From contig CAMVLM010000017.1 of the NCBI GenBank assembly GCA_947168335.1, forward strand, positions 1 to 39,496: 39,496 nucleotides of DNA, written 5' to 3'. Position numbers and translations under genes: made by a program. The stretch comes from an uncultured Butyrivibrio sp. Its GTDB lineage: Bacteria > Bacillota > Clostridia > Lachnospirales > Lachnospiraceae. Shown here piece after piece: positions 1 to 9,281 of this stretch. The notes under the pieces are model-generated. The model was not told where the DNA came from. It saw only the letters and a program-made list of their open reading frames with translations, and did not search any database. Each line of letters begins with the position of its first letter. The first letter of the stretch is position 1.

Positions 1-1697
1 TCCTCATCCATAAGCATCTCTTCATAGAGTTTTTCACCGGGACGAAGTCCTGTAAATTCTATCTTAATATCCTCGCCGACCTTGTATCCGGAAAGCTTGA
101 TAAGATTCTCCGCAAGGTCAAGAATTCTCACAGGCTCGCCCATATCAAGAACGAAGATCTCTCCGCCCTTTGCATATGCACCTGCCTGCATAACAAGGCT
201 TACAGCCTCGGGAATTGTCATGAAATATCTGATAATGTTAGGGTCTGTTACTGTTACCGGTCCGCCTGCAGCAATCTGCTTTTTAAACAGCGGAATAACC
301 GATCCGTTTGATCCAAGAACATTACCAAAACGAACTGCCACAAACTCGGTATCATAATGCTTGTTAAAGGTCTGCACTATCATCTCGCAGATTCTCTTAC
401 TTGCACCCATGATATTTGTGGGATTAACAGCCTTATCCGTTGAAATCATAACGAACTTCTTACAGCCATTCATTGCTGCTGCCATTGCTGTCTTGAAAGT
501 TCCAAATACATTGTTCTTTATTGCCTCACCCGGGCTGTCCTCCATAAGCGGAACATGCTTATGAGCAGCTGCATGGTAAACAATATCCGGTCTGTATTCT
601 TCAAATATCTTGTTTATTCTGTTTGTATTTCGAACAGATGCAATAAGCACAATAAGATTCAGTTCAGGATGCTTTGTTTTAAGCTCCTGCTGAATGTCAT
701 AAGCATTATTCTCATAAATATCAACAATTATAAGCTTTGAAGGCTTATGGTTGGCAATCTGCCTGCAGAGCTCGGAACCGATAGATCCACCGCCTCCTGT
801 TACAAGAACAGTCTTACCGCTTACATAGCCAGCGATCTGATCCATATCTACCGCGATGGGGTCACGTCCCAAAAGGTCCTCTACTTCAACGTCACGAAGT
901 TTTGATACATTAACTTCGCCGTTAACCAGCTGATACACACCGGGAAGAGAACGGAGCTTACAGTTTGTCTCCTTACAAAGATCAAGAAGCTTTCTCATCT
1001 CGCTTCTTGAAAGTGAAGGAATGGCTACGATTATCTCCTCTATATCGTAGAGATCCGCACACTCGATAATCTTGTCACGTCCACCTACAACCCTGATTCC
1101 CTGAATGTAATGTCCCCATTTGCTTCTGTCATCGTCGATGATACAGCGGATTACCATAGTTGAGAAATTGCTGTTAACAATCTCCTTGATGATGACATTT
1201 CCGGCTTCACCTGCTCCGATAACCATAACCGATGTGGAGTTCTTCTTATTTTCAGATTTATGCTTAACACTCCTGAAAAATCTGTAGCTGAATCTGCTTA
1301 CAAAAATAAAAGTGATAAGCAGGAAGGTATACAGGAAATAATAACTCTGAGGTACCGGCTGTCTTCCCACTCTGAAAAACTGCAGACCAACAGCGTTGAT
1401 TCCTCCCGACAACGCGCATCCCATTACAAGGTTCTGAAGTTCAGTTTCACCGGCATAAGCCCACAGGCTGTGATAAAGCCTGAAGAAATAGAACACAACC
1501 AAAGTCAGAGCTATATTAATTCCCAAAAACTCCGTGACAGGTACCATGAATTCCATGGGTATGAGGTCAAGATTAAACTCATAACGCATTAAGAGCGCAA
1601 GATAACTTGCGCCTATAATACTCAGCACATCATACAGAATAAGTCCTACCCGTCTATAAAATTTTGCAAAATTAAAAGATTTCTTTTCTGAATTCAT
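1..1697 (-). CDS. Membrane-type nucleotide-sugar 4,6-dehydratase (CapD/WbpM/PglF-like), 3' end cut by window
   Basis: Translating the minus strand from the ATG at 1697 gives 565 uninterrupted codons running off the left edge, so the C-terminus is missing. The N-terminal ~120 residues hold about four membrane segments. A first nucleotide-binding domain follows (VIGAGEAG), then the SDR dehydratase domain (VLVTGGGGSIGSE, YHAAAHKHVPLME, VMISTDKAVNPTN). The usual YxxxK is replaced by MGASK: Met stands where Tyr is normal. Known of the family: large membrane dehydratases of the WbpM/PglF/CapD type have this Ser-Met-Lys arrangement and act on UDP-GlcNAc, giving the 4-keto-6-deoxy sugar without inverting C5. 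In this genome the substrate is inferred. An in-frame stop just upstream fixes the start; the ribosome site is weak. It lies 67 AT-rich bases after the ligase-like gene, the second largest class of gap in the window. Confidence 0.9.
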   Translation of the reverse strand, partial: MNSEKKSFNFAKFYRRVGLILYDVLSIIGASYLALLMRYEFNLDLIPMEFMVPVTEFLGINIALTLVVFYFFRLYHSLWAYAGETELQNLVMGCALSGGINAVGLQFFRVGRQPVPQSYYFLYTFLLITFIFVSRFSYRFFRSVKHKSENKKNSTSVMVIGAGEAGNVIIKEIVNSNFSTMVIRCIIDDDRSKWGHYIQGIRVVGGRDKIIECADLYDIEEIIVAIPSLSRSEMRKLLDLCKETNCKLRSLPGVYQLVNGEVNVSKLRDVEVEDLLGRDPIAVDMDQIAGYVSGKTVLVTGGGGSIGSELCRQIANHKPSKLIIVDIYENNAYDIQQELKTKHPELNLIVLIASVRNTNRINKIFEEYRPDIVYHAAAHKHVPLMEDSPGEAIKNNVFGTFKTAMAAAMNGCKKFVMISTDKAVNPTNIMGASKRICEMIVQTFNKHYDTEFVAVRFGNVLGSNGSVIPLFKKQIAAGGPVTVTDPNIIRYFMTIPEAVSLVMQAGAYAKGGEIFVLDMGEPVRILDLAENLIKLSGYKVGEDIKIEFTGLRPGEKLYEEMLMDE

Positions 1698-1764
1698 ATC
1701 AACTTATAATATCACAATTCGATAATTATTGCTTGAAACTTACACATTCACATCAATATAATGA

Positions 1765-4443
1765 TTATTTCTTTCGTACAGCCACAGGTGTAATTGCCAG
1801 TATAAGCGCAATTGTCATGGGATTACTGAACTGGAATACCCATTCGGAAAGAGCTGCCACAGCAAAACATATAGTCATTGCGTAAGGGAGAAGTGCGCCG
1901 GGGATTACATCCCTGTTCTTTTTATAGAAAACTCCTCCAAGCACAATGGATATGAAAACAAATAACAGGAAGAATATACCTGTCAGTATTCCGTTGTCAT
2001 ACATTACCTGAATATATGTATTGTGAGCATGGACAGCTACCTCACCATTCTCAAGAACAGCTCCCATCTCATCATGTCCCCACAGATTCATCTGCTGAAT
2101 ATATGATTTGAAAATTGAAAGTCTTCCGTTGGAAACACTCTCCATTCCCTCCTCACTTAAAAGATCAGCTTTCTCCTCTTCTTCCCTGGTCTCTTCGGGC
2201 TCATCATCATCAAGAACCCTGTTTTCAAAAACAAGTTCATCATAACTTATATTGAGATCAAGACCTGCCGATTCCATCAGATAGATTCTTGTTTCCTCAT
2301 CAGTGTCAGCAGAAAAGACTATATCTCTGAGGCTGGTCTTTCTGTGTTCAGACTGTCTCTGAGTAAGAGTCACACCATTGTCACCATATATGGGATTGCC
2401 GTTTTCATCATAGTTTAAAGCATCCTCCGGGTAATTGTAGTCGATAAGATTACTGCCCAGGATTTTTTCGGAAAAGAGATCCACAAATCTCTCTACACTC
2501 ATATAAAGCATGCTTGCGGGATCTCCGCCGCCGTTCAGTCCCTCATTACCCACCTCTATCATATAAGTTTTGGGATGCTTGTAGATTGCAGGCAACACTC
2601 TCTGAAGAGTAAAGGCCGCAGGGAAACATACAATGATTGAGAACGCCAGAATCAGAATCTGACTTCCCCAATATTTTAATCTCTTCTCTTTTATATCCGA
2701 CACTGTCAGGATACTTGTAAGAAGGAACATCACTACACATGAAAGGTATGCAGTTCTGGACATTGTGAATATCATGTATGCAGTCACAAATCCAAACAGC
2801 ATAAACTCCTTCCAGAGATATCTGAATTTCTCTTTGAAGCTCTTTTTATCTCTGGTGTCATAAATCTTATAAAGAAGAAGAACCATTGAGGCACATACCA
2901 TAACAGTCATGTACTCTGCAGTAACCGTAACAGTATGGAACAGGAACGGATATCTTCCTGTATTGAAGGCAGTAAAACATCTGTGAAGCCAGCAGTAGAT
3001 CATGGACACAACAAAGTTCATAAGAAGTCCGCCCACAACAAGCTCAAGGTATCCCTTGCGAATACCATCCTCTGCGCTTTCAAACCTTCCGTAAAAGAAC
3101 AGTAAAGTCATGGCAAACAGAGCCATAACAACGCCCCACCATCTTGTGTTTCTGAAAATGATAAGTGATACACACAAAAGCGCAAAAAAGATGCCTGAAA
3201 CACTAAGTACTGCTCCATTAAGCTTTGCAGCCTTATTTTTTATCATTCCATAAACTTCAATAAGTATACTGATAACTATAAAACCGGTGAGGATAACAAT
3301 TATCACACCATAGGTGAGTGCTGCGTTATTGAGATCATATTCCTTTTCTGTTGCAGCCATCAGATGCATGTTTCTGTATATAATTCCCACAACTGACGCT
3401 GAAAGCACGTAAACCAGATTATGGAACTGTAATACTTTTTCCTTGGGAATCATCAGGCAGAGCAAAATAAGAAGACATATCATCTCTTTTCTCTCTGCAA
3501 GAGTCTGATAAATAGTATAAAAAGCATTCATGTATTCACAGCAGAACCATAAAGCCGCTGCAATCATACTCATCTTAAGGAAGTTATGCAGATTGTGCCA
3601 AAGCTTGATATCCAGAGTGGCGTCATTCTCATGGTTTATGGCATAGAGCATGAAAAATCCCGCGATAAGGATACCAACCTCATAAAACACGATATCTATA
3701 ACTCTCTTATCAAAAATCCTGAGGGGGAATACTGCCACCATTAAAGCTGCAATAATAATCACTGCTATAGGATTGGCAACCCACTTAATGGCTGAATGAA
3801 CAGTAACAAGACTGTCGCGCTTGTTTCCAAATATGAACCTGACAATCAGGCAGAGAAGCGCGCAGATTGCCACCACCCCAAGCATAAGCAAAAGTGATCT
3901 GCTTTTTGCAATAGGCTGTTCGTAATTAAATCTTATTGCCGGATTCTCCATGGTAAGCTCGTTACCAAAGTATGAGCCCTGAAGAAGGTAAGGATATCTT
4001 GCCTTATCCACTCCACTGTAACCAAGATAAAAAGTGCTAAAGCATCCGCATATCCTTACTGTATAGATCTCGCCGACTTTAACATCAAGCTCTGTAGGAA
4101 TAGTGACATATCCGGGCAGTTCTTTGTCGCCGAGATAGTAGAAACGCTTGTACAGAACGCTCATGTCCGGATTATAGATAATAAGGGTCATATACTGCCC
4201 CTTCTCCAGGCCGTTTACATAAACGTCCAAAGATCCGATTCTGTCGTACTGTGCAATAAATTTCTGCACCACGTCATGATAATCGTTAACTCTGTCTGAA
4301 ACACTTACAATCTCAGCATCCCCATGCTCCGTGATTGTTCTGTTCCAAAGTCTGAAAGGATAGATCGACAGCAGTATAAGTACTGATAAAAAAACAATGG
4401 CAGCCTTAACAGCTGTAGATTTCTTCACAACAGTTCTTCTCAT
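1765..4443 (-). CDS. O-antigen ligase/polymerase-like multi-pass membrane protein (WaaL/Wzy family)
   Basis: This is an 892-residue protein. One N-terminal membrane segment (about 13-32) is followed by an extracytoplasmic domain of about 150 residues, then many membrane helices. A long acidic, Asp/Glu-rich loop comes next (roughly 620-800), then the signature HAHNTYIQVMYDNGILTG and two or three last helices. The Arg in NGRLSIF plus the HAHNTY motif in the last large loop match the O-antigen ligase family (PF04932-type), whose members transfer or polymerise lipid-linked glycans on the outer face of the membrane. It is about twice the usual family length because of the N-terminal domain and the big loop. 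Its ATG overlaps the preceding gene by 4 bases (ATGA). In this locus it could be the ligase for the ABC-flipped glycan, a second polymerase beside the EpsG-type protein, or a protein O-glycosyltransferase; the sequence cannot decide. Confidence 0.75.
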   Translation of the reverse strand: MRRTVVKKSTAVKAAIVFLSVLILLSIYPFRLWNRTITEHGDAEIVSVSDRVNDYHDVVQKFIAQYDRIGSLDVYVNGLEKGQYMTLIIYNPDMSVLYKRFYYLGDKELPGYVTIPTELDVKVGEIYTVRICGCFSTFYLGYSGVDKARYPYLLQGSYFGNELTMENPAIRFNYEQPIAKSRSLLLMLGVVAICALLCLIVRFIFGNKRDSLVTVHSAIKWVANPIAVIIIAALMVAVFPLRIFDKRVIDIVFYEVGILIAGFFMLYAINHENDATLDIKLWHNLHNFLKMSMIAAALWFCCEYMNAFYTIYQTLAERKEMICLLILLCLMIPKEKVLQFHNLVYVLSASVVGIIYRNMHLMAATEKEYDLNNAALTYGVIIVILTGFIVISILIEVYGMIKNKAAKLNGAVLSVSGIFFALLCVSLIIFRNTRWWGVVMALFAMTLLFFYGRFESAEDGIRKGYLELVVGGLLMNFVVSMIYCWLHRCFTAFNTGRYPFLFHTVTVTAEYMTVMVCASMVLLLYKIYDTRDKKSFKEKFRYLWKEFMLFGFVTAYMIFTMSRTAYLSCVVMFLLTSILTVSDIKEKRLKYWGSQILILAFSIIVCFPAAFTLQRVLPAIYKHPKTYMIEVGNEGLNGGGDPASMLYMSVERFVDLFSEKILGSNLIDYNYPEDALNYDENGNPIYGDNGVTLTQRQSEHRKTSLRDIVFSADTDEETRIYLMESAGLDLNISYDELVFENRVLDDDEPEETREEEEKADLLSEEGMESVSNGRLSIFKSYIQQMNLWGHDEMGAVLENGEVAVHAHNTYIQVMYDNGILTGIFFLLFVFISIVLGGVFYKKNRDVIPGALLPYAMTICFAVAALSEWVFQFSNPMTIALILAITPVAVRKK

Positions 4444-6059
4444 AAATCCTCCCCCTGTTTAAAGCTCTGTATGAGCAAAACAGGAATAATATACCACAAA
4501 TAGATAACATAGCGCACAAGGTACGTAGGTCCAAGCAGCACCGTGAGCCATACAAGTAATATCAGAATGTACGGATAAAGACCTTTTCTGCTTCTGTCCC
4601 ATGCCGCAAGGAACAGGTACAGGCAGGCCCAGAAATATGCAGCAGGTGAAAACAAAAGTGAGATCACCGGAATATTCTGCTGAAACTTTTCTATGGAAAG
4701 CTTCCTGTAAATCCTGTCAATCACGGGAATCAGCGAATGTCTCTCTCCCGGCTGTTCAACCTCATATCCAAAATAGGAACTGTACTCATAAGTAAAGGTA
4801 AAAACCGTGTTTCCCTGATATACATTTATAACTGCTCCCGGATACCAGTAGCCGTAGGATGTGAGAAACCAGGCGTTTATATAACTCATGGGATGGCTTA
4901 TTCCCTTTTTAAACCAAAGTTTCCAGAAAGATGCCTTATCCTTTTCATAAGCCCCGTTGTCAAAATAGAGCTTCAGGATATCGGATATCCTCGGAGTGTA
5001 ATGGTGAAGTCCTTCCTCGCTGATATATCCTGTAAGTATGTCCTTCTCCTCTTTTGTAAAATCATCAGGTTCAGCGACATAAGTCCTTGCCAGCTGCTGA
5101 AGCGGCACGGTAAGCATCTCCTGATGTTCTCCGCTCTCTGCGGACAGAGAAGCCGCAAGGAGCTTTGATATAACCATATATAAAACCAGAGGTACGAGCA
5201 GCATCTTAATTCTGTCTCTTTTAATGGAATATCTTCCTACCCCGGTTCCCTGGGCAATTATCACAAATACCGCAAACACAAGAAAAGCATAAAAACCATT
5301 GTGTCTGAAAAGCATGAACAGCGTAGCGCAGAAGATGATACCGATAAGCTTCCTTTTTCTTTTTGAAGGACTCTTTTCATCTTCCCATTCAAAAATCAGT
5401 ATCACAGTCAGCACCAGAAATGCTGCAAAAAGTCCATCCTTACTGGAACAGAGCGTATACATTACAACTGTCGGAAACACTCCGAAAAACACAGCTGTGA
5501 TTCTTCTTAATACCTTTCCCGCTCCGCTCTTTTTCAAAAAGTTCAGGATATATGTATAAATCCATGTCATTACCAGCATCTGTGCAAATGTATATACAAA
5601 GATGCCAAGGTTATAGCTTCCTGTCACTTTATGGAAAAAGGCAACACTTCCACCCAGCAAAAGCACATGCAAAAGCGGATGATGCGTGGTAAAGCTTCTG
5701 CTTAAAACCTCCGTCACTTCAGTCTGCGCATCATATACGAAGAACCCGGGATATACTCCAAGAAGCACTATCAGATTACATATGATCAGAAAAAGCCATA
5801 CCAGTCTGAACTCCCTTGTTGTATAGCATGCAGCACCTGTGTTTTTCCGGGACTTCTCCTCTATAATGGTCTGACCCAGTCTGTATGCAGCTGTTATTAT
5901 CAGGCAAAGCGGCAGGCACCACCAAAGGCCCTTTATATCAGCAAGGTCTATGTAGTCATGCTTCTCCAGATGATAGCCAAAAGTAATTGCCAGTGACAGC
6001 ATTACGCCAAATAAGACCGGCCTTAGCCAGGTCTTATTTTTACTACTTCGTTTCCTCAT
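4440..6059 (-). CDS. DUF6020-like multi-pass membrane protein, probable GT-C glycosyltransferase
   Basis: About 539 residues with roughly ten or more predicted membrane helices. The first large loop carries PGFFVYDAQTEV followed by THHPLLHVLLL. An acidic residue after a PG-F-YD pattern, then an HP pair, recalls DUF6020 proteins and GT-C-fold transferases that use polyprenyl-phosphate sugars. A soluble segment (about 320-430) lies between helices. Start choice: the reading frame can begin at a GTG (6074) or ATG (6071), but the ATG at 6059 has GAGG six bases upstream and is preferred. It overlaps the GT2 gene by 17 bases and ends in a 4-base overlap with the ligase-like gene, so the three are probably translated together. 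Substrate unknown; the GT-C role is inferred from fold-level features and context. Confidence 0.65.
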   Translation of the reverse strand: MRKRSSKNKTWLRPVLFGVMLSLAITFGYHLEKHDYIDLADIKGLWWCLPLCLIITAAYRLGQTIIEEKSRKNTGAACYTTREFRLVWLFLIICNLIVLLGVYPGFFVYDAQTEVTEVLSRSFTTHHPLLHVLLLGGSVAFFHKVTGSYNLGIFVYTFAQMLVMTWIYTYILNFLKKSGAGKVLRRITAVFFGVFPTVVMYTLCSSKDGLFAAFLVLTVILIFEWEDEKSPSKRKRKLIGIIFCATLFMLFRHNGFYAFLVFAVFVIIAQGTGVGRYSIKRDRIKMLLVPLVLYMVISKLLAASLSAESGEHQEMLTVPLQQLARTYVAEPDDFTKEEKDILTGYISEEGLHHYTPRISDILKLYFDNGAYEKDKASFWKLWFKKGISHPMSYINAWFLTSYGYWYPGAVINVYQGNTVFTFTYEYSSYFGYEVEQPGERHSLIPVIDRIYRKLSIEKFQQNIPVISLLFSPAAYFWACLYLFLAAWDRSRKGLYPYILILLVWLTVLLGPTYLVRYVIYLWYIIPVLLIQSFKQGEDL

Positions 6060-6993
6060 GTGTAACCTCATCACGAATTACATACTGCGGATTATTATTC
6101 TGGGAGATGTAAATTCTGCCTATATATTCTCCCACAAGTCCAAGCATGATCATGATCATGCCCGCCATTAAAGTCACCATTGACATAAGAGCACTGAATC
6201 CGGCAATCGGAAGATCAGGATACATAATCTTTTTAATAATCGTATATATTCCGTACAGGAACCCAAAACATGCGACTATTCCGCCCATCATAGTGCCTAT
6301 CCTCAGGGGCTTGATGCTAAAAGCCGTAAAGCCGTTGATCCACAGTCCCATTAGTTTTGAAAAGGTGTATCCGCTGCTGCCCACGGTTCTTGCTCTGTGT
6401 GTCACGTCCACGTTTACAATGTTTTTGGTAGTCCTTAAAACAAGCCCGATAACATAGGGATAAGAGCTCTTATACCTGACCATCTCATCCACAACAAATC
6501 TTCTGGCCGCAAAATAGCTGGATACAAAAAGATCCTTGGGCTTTCCGAGCATAACATGCGCCATCCACTCATTCATGGCAGTACCGAAATTTCTGAAAAG
6601 ATTGTGCTGCTTGTGAGCATACCTTGCATAAACCACATCAGCTCCCATTTCAATCTGATAAAGGAGCTTGCCCACTTCATCAGCAGGAGTCTGTCCGTCA
6701 TCATCAAGGCATACTATTATATCTCCCCTGGCAGCATTAAAACCTGCCATAAGAGCTGCATGCTGTCCAAAATTCTTCGCAAGATTAAAGCCCCTGATCT
6801 CATCATGCTCCTTCACAAGCTCACAGATTTTCCCCCATGTATTATCGGGAGAAGAATCATTCACCAGAATGATCTCGTAGCTGTAAAGGACAAGCATGTC
6901 CATGGCGCCTTCTATTTCATTTATTACATCTTCAATTGTATTTTCCGAGCGATAGCAGGGAATAATAAAACTTACTAATTTATGCATAGGCAT
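6043..6993 (-). CDS. GT2 glycosyltransferase, ArnC/GtrB/DPM1-like polyprenyl-phosphate sugar synthase
   Basis: A 316-residue protein. The N-terminal GT-A domain has FIIPCYRSE, the NDSSPDNT loop and the metal-binding LDDDGQTP (DDD at 97-99). Two hydrophobic segments lie near the C-terminus (about 228-290), ending GLVGEYIGRIY. This layout is typical of enzymes that move a sugar from a nucleotide donor to undecaprenyl phosphate on the inner face. The product feeds GT-C transferases outside, and the GtrA-like protein at 10448 and the membrane proteins on either side fit that three-part scheme. A second start six bases in (6987) cannot be excluded. It starts 3 bases after the GNAT gene. The sugar is unknown; with WecE and GNAT upstream, a modified Fuc4N is one guess. 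Confidence 0.85.
   Translation of the reverse strand: MPMHKLVSFIIPCYRSENTIEDVINEIEGAMDMLVLYSYEIILVNDSSPDNTWGKICELVKEHDEIRGFNLAKNFGQHAALMAGFNAARGDIIVCLDDDGQTPADEVGKLLYQIEMGADVVYARYAHKQHNLFRNFGTAMNEWMAHVMLGKPKDLFVSSYFAARRFVVDEMVRYKSSYPYVIGLVLRTTKNIVNVDVTHRARTVGSSGYTFSKLMGLWINGFTAFSIKPLRIGTMMGGIVACFGFLYGIYTIIKKIMYPDLPIAGFSALMSMVTLMAGMIMIMLGLVGEYIGRIYISQNNNPQYVIRDEVTHEETK
6066..6072 (-). promoter_or_regulatory. Ribosome binding site deciding the 6059 start
   Basis: GATGAGG lies six bases before the ATG at 6059, inside the end of the upstream GT2 gene. No comparable site precedes the alternative GTG at 6074 or ATG at 6071. Confidence 0.5.
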
Positions 6994-6996
6994 ATT

Positions 6997-7497
6997 TTAC
7001 CATAAAACCTTTTCCATAAGTATCATATCCTTAACAGCGCCATCTGAGCACTCCACCGCAGGAAGCTCCTGACATTTCTTAAAACCTGCATGCTCATAAC
7101 TTTTTCTTGCAGGTTCATTATCCTTGAAGACTCTCAGAATCAGCCTTTTAAGTCCCAGCTCGTCCCTTGCGTAATCACACATAAGGTCCGCAGCTTCGTT
7201 GCCATATCCTTTTCCGATGGCGTCATCCTCACCTATGAAGATGCCATATTCCGCTTCCTTTGTGGCATTATCTATATCCCTCAGATAGACACTGCCCACA
7301 GCTTTATCAGTCTCATTTTCACAGATTATCATCTGAACCACTTCACCGGAAGCTACCCTGGTATCCATCCAGCGCTTATGCCCCTCTTCCGTGAAAACTT
7401 CCCTGTAAATAAAATTATTTCTGACTCTGGGATTATTGCGCCACTTAACTATAAGGGCTGTGTCATCATAATCTATTTTTCTTATGTATACCTTCAT
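6997..7497 (-). CDS. GNAT-family N-acetyltransferase, candidate PseH or WecD-type amino-sugar acetyltransferase
   Basis: A 166-residue single GNAT (RimJ/RimL-like) domain. KWRNNPRVR (residues 18-26) is followed by a His/Trp pair (HKRW, 40-43), EAEYGIFIG, the acetyl-CoA loop GKGYGNEA (95-102), and DNEPARKSYEHAGFKK at the end. The WRN...H.W opening is shared with PseH-type amino-sugar acetyltransferases. The pseudaminate pathway here lacks an adjacent pseH, so this could supply it from about 12 kb away. Its closer partner, two genes upstream, is WecE, whose product is also N-acetylated (by WecD in enterobacteria). Both readings fit; a ribosomal or amino-acid substrate is less likely in this setting. 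It overlaps the preceding membrane protein gene by 4 bases, showing tight coupling. Confidence 0.8.
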   Translation of the reverse strand: MKVYIRKIDYDDTALIVKWRNNPRVRNNFIYREVFTEEGHKRWMDTRVASGEVVQMIICENETDKAVGSVYLRDIDNATKEAEYGIFIGEDDAIGKGYGNEAADLMCDYARDELGLKRLILRVFKDNEPARKSYEHAGFKKCQELPAVECSDGAVKDMILMEKVLW

Positions 7498-9281
7498 TTT
7501 TTTACCACCTTATAAATCGTAAACTCACCTGCGATTTCACCGGCAGAAGTTACCTCTGTTTCAATCCCTCTGTATCCGTAATATGCTCCAATCCAGGAGA
7601 TATCCGTATCTTTGTCCACTACAACATATGCCCGGTCATCAAGAACATCCTCTTCCATGGATGGATTCCCAAAGAAATTCCGAAGCTTCTTTTTCTCAAG
7701 AGGGCTCTTGGATGCCCAGCCTCCCATCAGAAGCATGTTAAGCTCGCTGTTATCCGTATCTCCAAACATCTTCTGTGAATATGTATATCCTGAATCATTG
7801 TAGGCTACACTTGTGTATACATCTTCAAAAAAGAACTTATCGGGATTGGCTCTTACATAATCCTCAAGCTCCTGATATGCCCGGTTATACTGAATGCGTC
7901 CCCTGCACTCACTTCCGGTAACAGAAGCCTGTACAGGTATGAAAATAACACTTACCAAAACAAGCAAAATTGTCCCTGCCGAAGAAATCTTCTTTAATAC
8001 TGCACTATTATCTGCTTCATCTGTTTCTTCTGCGCCATGCGCCGCAAAGTATATAAGAGAAAGCAGTACCACAATTTCCATAAGGTAAAGGGAATGGGTT
8101 ATTCTGATTGGATCCCTGCCCCTTACAAGTATATATAGCCACAAGGACGATCTTCCGGCAAACAAAAGTGCAAGCCTCAAGGCGCCATTGACAGCAGCCC
8201 CTGCATATCCCTTTTTCTCCGAATACCTGAAAATCCAGAAAAGGAAAGCAAAGACATATAAAATCCCTGTAACTATATTCCAGGGTGCATCAGTCATGGG
8301 ATATTCAAAAGATTCAGGAAATCTCACACTTCTGAGCCTCCAGAAATAAAGCGGCAAAACATTCCTTATCCTTATGAAAATACTCTCTTCCTGCTTCAGA
8401 CTTTTTCCGTATTCGGCGATCTGTCCCATGAGCCCTGAATCAATCTTGTCATCAATTCCAAAATTGTAATTGACAAGAAGTTCATATTCACTTTTATCAA
8501 GATTTATCTCATCATAAAATCTGCTGTTTTCATCATAATCAGGAACCTGATAAAAATCGTAAACCTCCGTCCTGTTATCAAAGAAAGCCGTAAACTCTCT
8601 CCACTCCTCAGAGCTGTATCCTGCAAAATGCAAAGCCTCCGAAAGAACAAGCAAAGCAGCCACAGCAATAAAAAAGCCCAGATGTTTCTTTAATGCTCCC
8701 TCTTTTTTATAGCTTTCAATAAAGCGATAAAAGAGCACCAGCATTACAAAAGGAAGCATAAGAAGCGTCATCTCTGACCTGATCAGAAAGGCTGTGATCA
8801 CGAAAACAAGTGCAGTCTTATCCTTACCCTCAGCAACAAGACATGCCGCAGCGCCGCACATAAGCGCCACTGCAAAGGTGTACTGCACAATGATCAGGTG
8901 TCCCTGCAACAGCCCCAGCGAAATAATAAGGCCAATGGCAGAAACAGCTAAACCATTTAGTCTCCTCACAAATTTCCCCGGAAAAGAAATGATAACCGTA
9001 AGGCTCACGTACTGACACACGAGAAGAAAAATCCCATACCAGTCCATTCCTCTTATCAGTCTGTAAAACAGGCTGATCACAAAGCTTATGGGATAAAGCA
9101 TCTGAATATTATTTCCTTCAGGCGTCCCTGTAAACACACCGGAAAGAATATCCTTCATCAGCACATCATCATTCAGATCGAAGAAATAAGTGTACAAAAG
9201 TCCCACGACCACAGCAAATGCTGTGACCATGAGACCCGTGCTTATATAATTTAGTGATAAACTTTTTTCGTTATTTTTCAT
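7494..9281 (-). CDS. Large multi-pass membrane protein, probable GT-C glycosyltransferase
   Basis: 595 residues with about eleven hydrophobic segments. The first extracytoplasmic loop contains FFDLNDDVLMKDILSG, where paired Asp residues sit just after helix 1, as in the catalytic loop of many GT-C enzymes. There is a middle soluble stretch (about 225-310) and a C-terminal soluble domain of about 130 residues after the last helix. I do not recognise a named family. Position between wecE and the acetyltransferase, with 4-base overlaps on both sides, suggests it uses or transfers the sugar those two make. It could instead be a membrane protein with no enzymatic role. Confidence 0.6.
   Translation of the reverse strand: MKNNEKSLSLNYISTGLMVTAFAVVVGLLYTYFFDLNDDVLMKDILSGVFTGTPEGNNIQMLYPISFVISLFYRLIRGMDWYGIFLLVCQYVSLTVIISFPGKFVRRLNGLAVSAIGLIISLGLLQGHLIIVQYTFAVALMCGAAACLVAEGKDKTALVFVITAFLIRSEMTLLMLPFVMLVLFYRFIESYKKEGALKKHLGFFIAVAALLVLSEALHFAGYSSEEWREFTAFFDNRTEVYDFYQVPDYDENSRFYDEINLDKSEYELLVNYNFGIDDKIDSGLMGQIAEYGKSLKQEESIFIRIRNVLPLYFWRLRSVRFPESFEYPMTDAPWNIVTGILYVFAFLFWIFRYSEKKGYAGAAVNGALRLALLFAGRSSLWLYILVRGRDPIRITHSLYLMEIVVLLSLIYFAAHGAEETDEADNSAVLKKISSAGTILLVLVSVIFIPVQASVTGSECRGRIQYNRAYQELEDYVRANPDKFFFEDVYTSVAYNDSGYTYSQKMFGDTDNSELNMLLMGGWASKSPLEKKKLRNFFGNPSMEEDVLDDRAYVVVDKDTDISWIGAYYGYRGIETEVTSAGEIAGEFTIYKVVKK

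Noticed and set aside
82..740. Short plus-strand frames at the left edge
   Set aside because: All are antisense to the dehydratase at 1-1697, which reads through cleanly on the minus strand.
1698..1764. Possible promoter in the AT-rich gap before the dehydratase
   Set aside because: TATTATAA-like stretches exist, but no -35 at proper spacing and no terminator could be matched.
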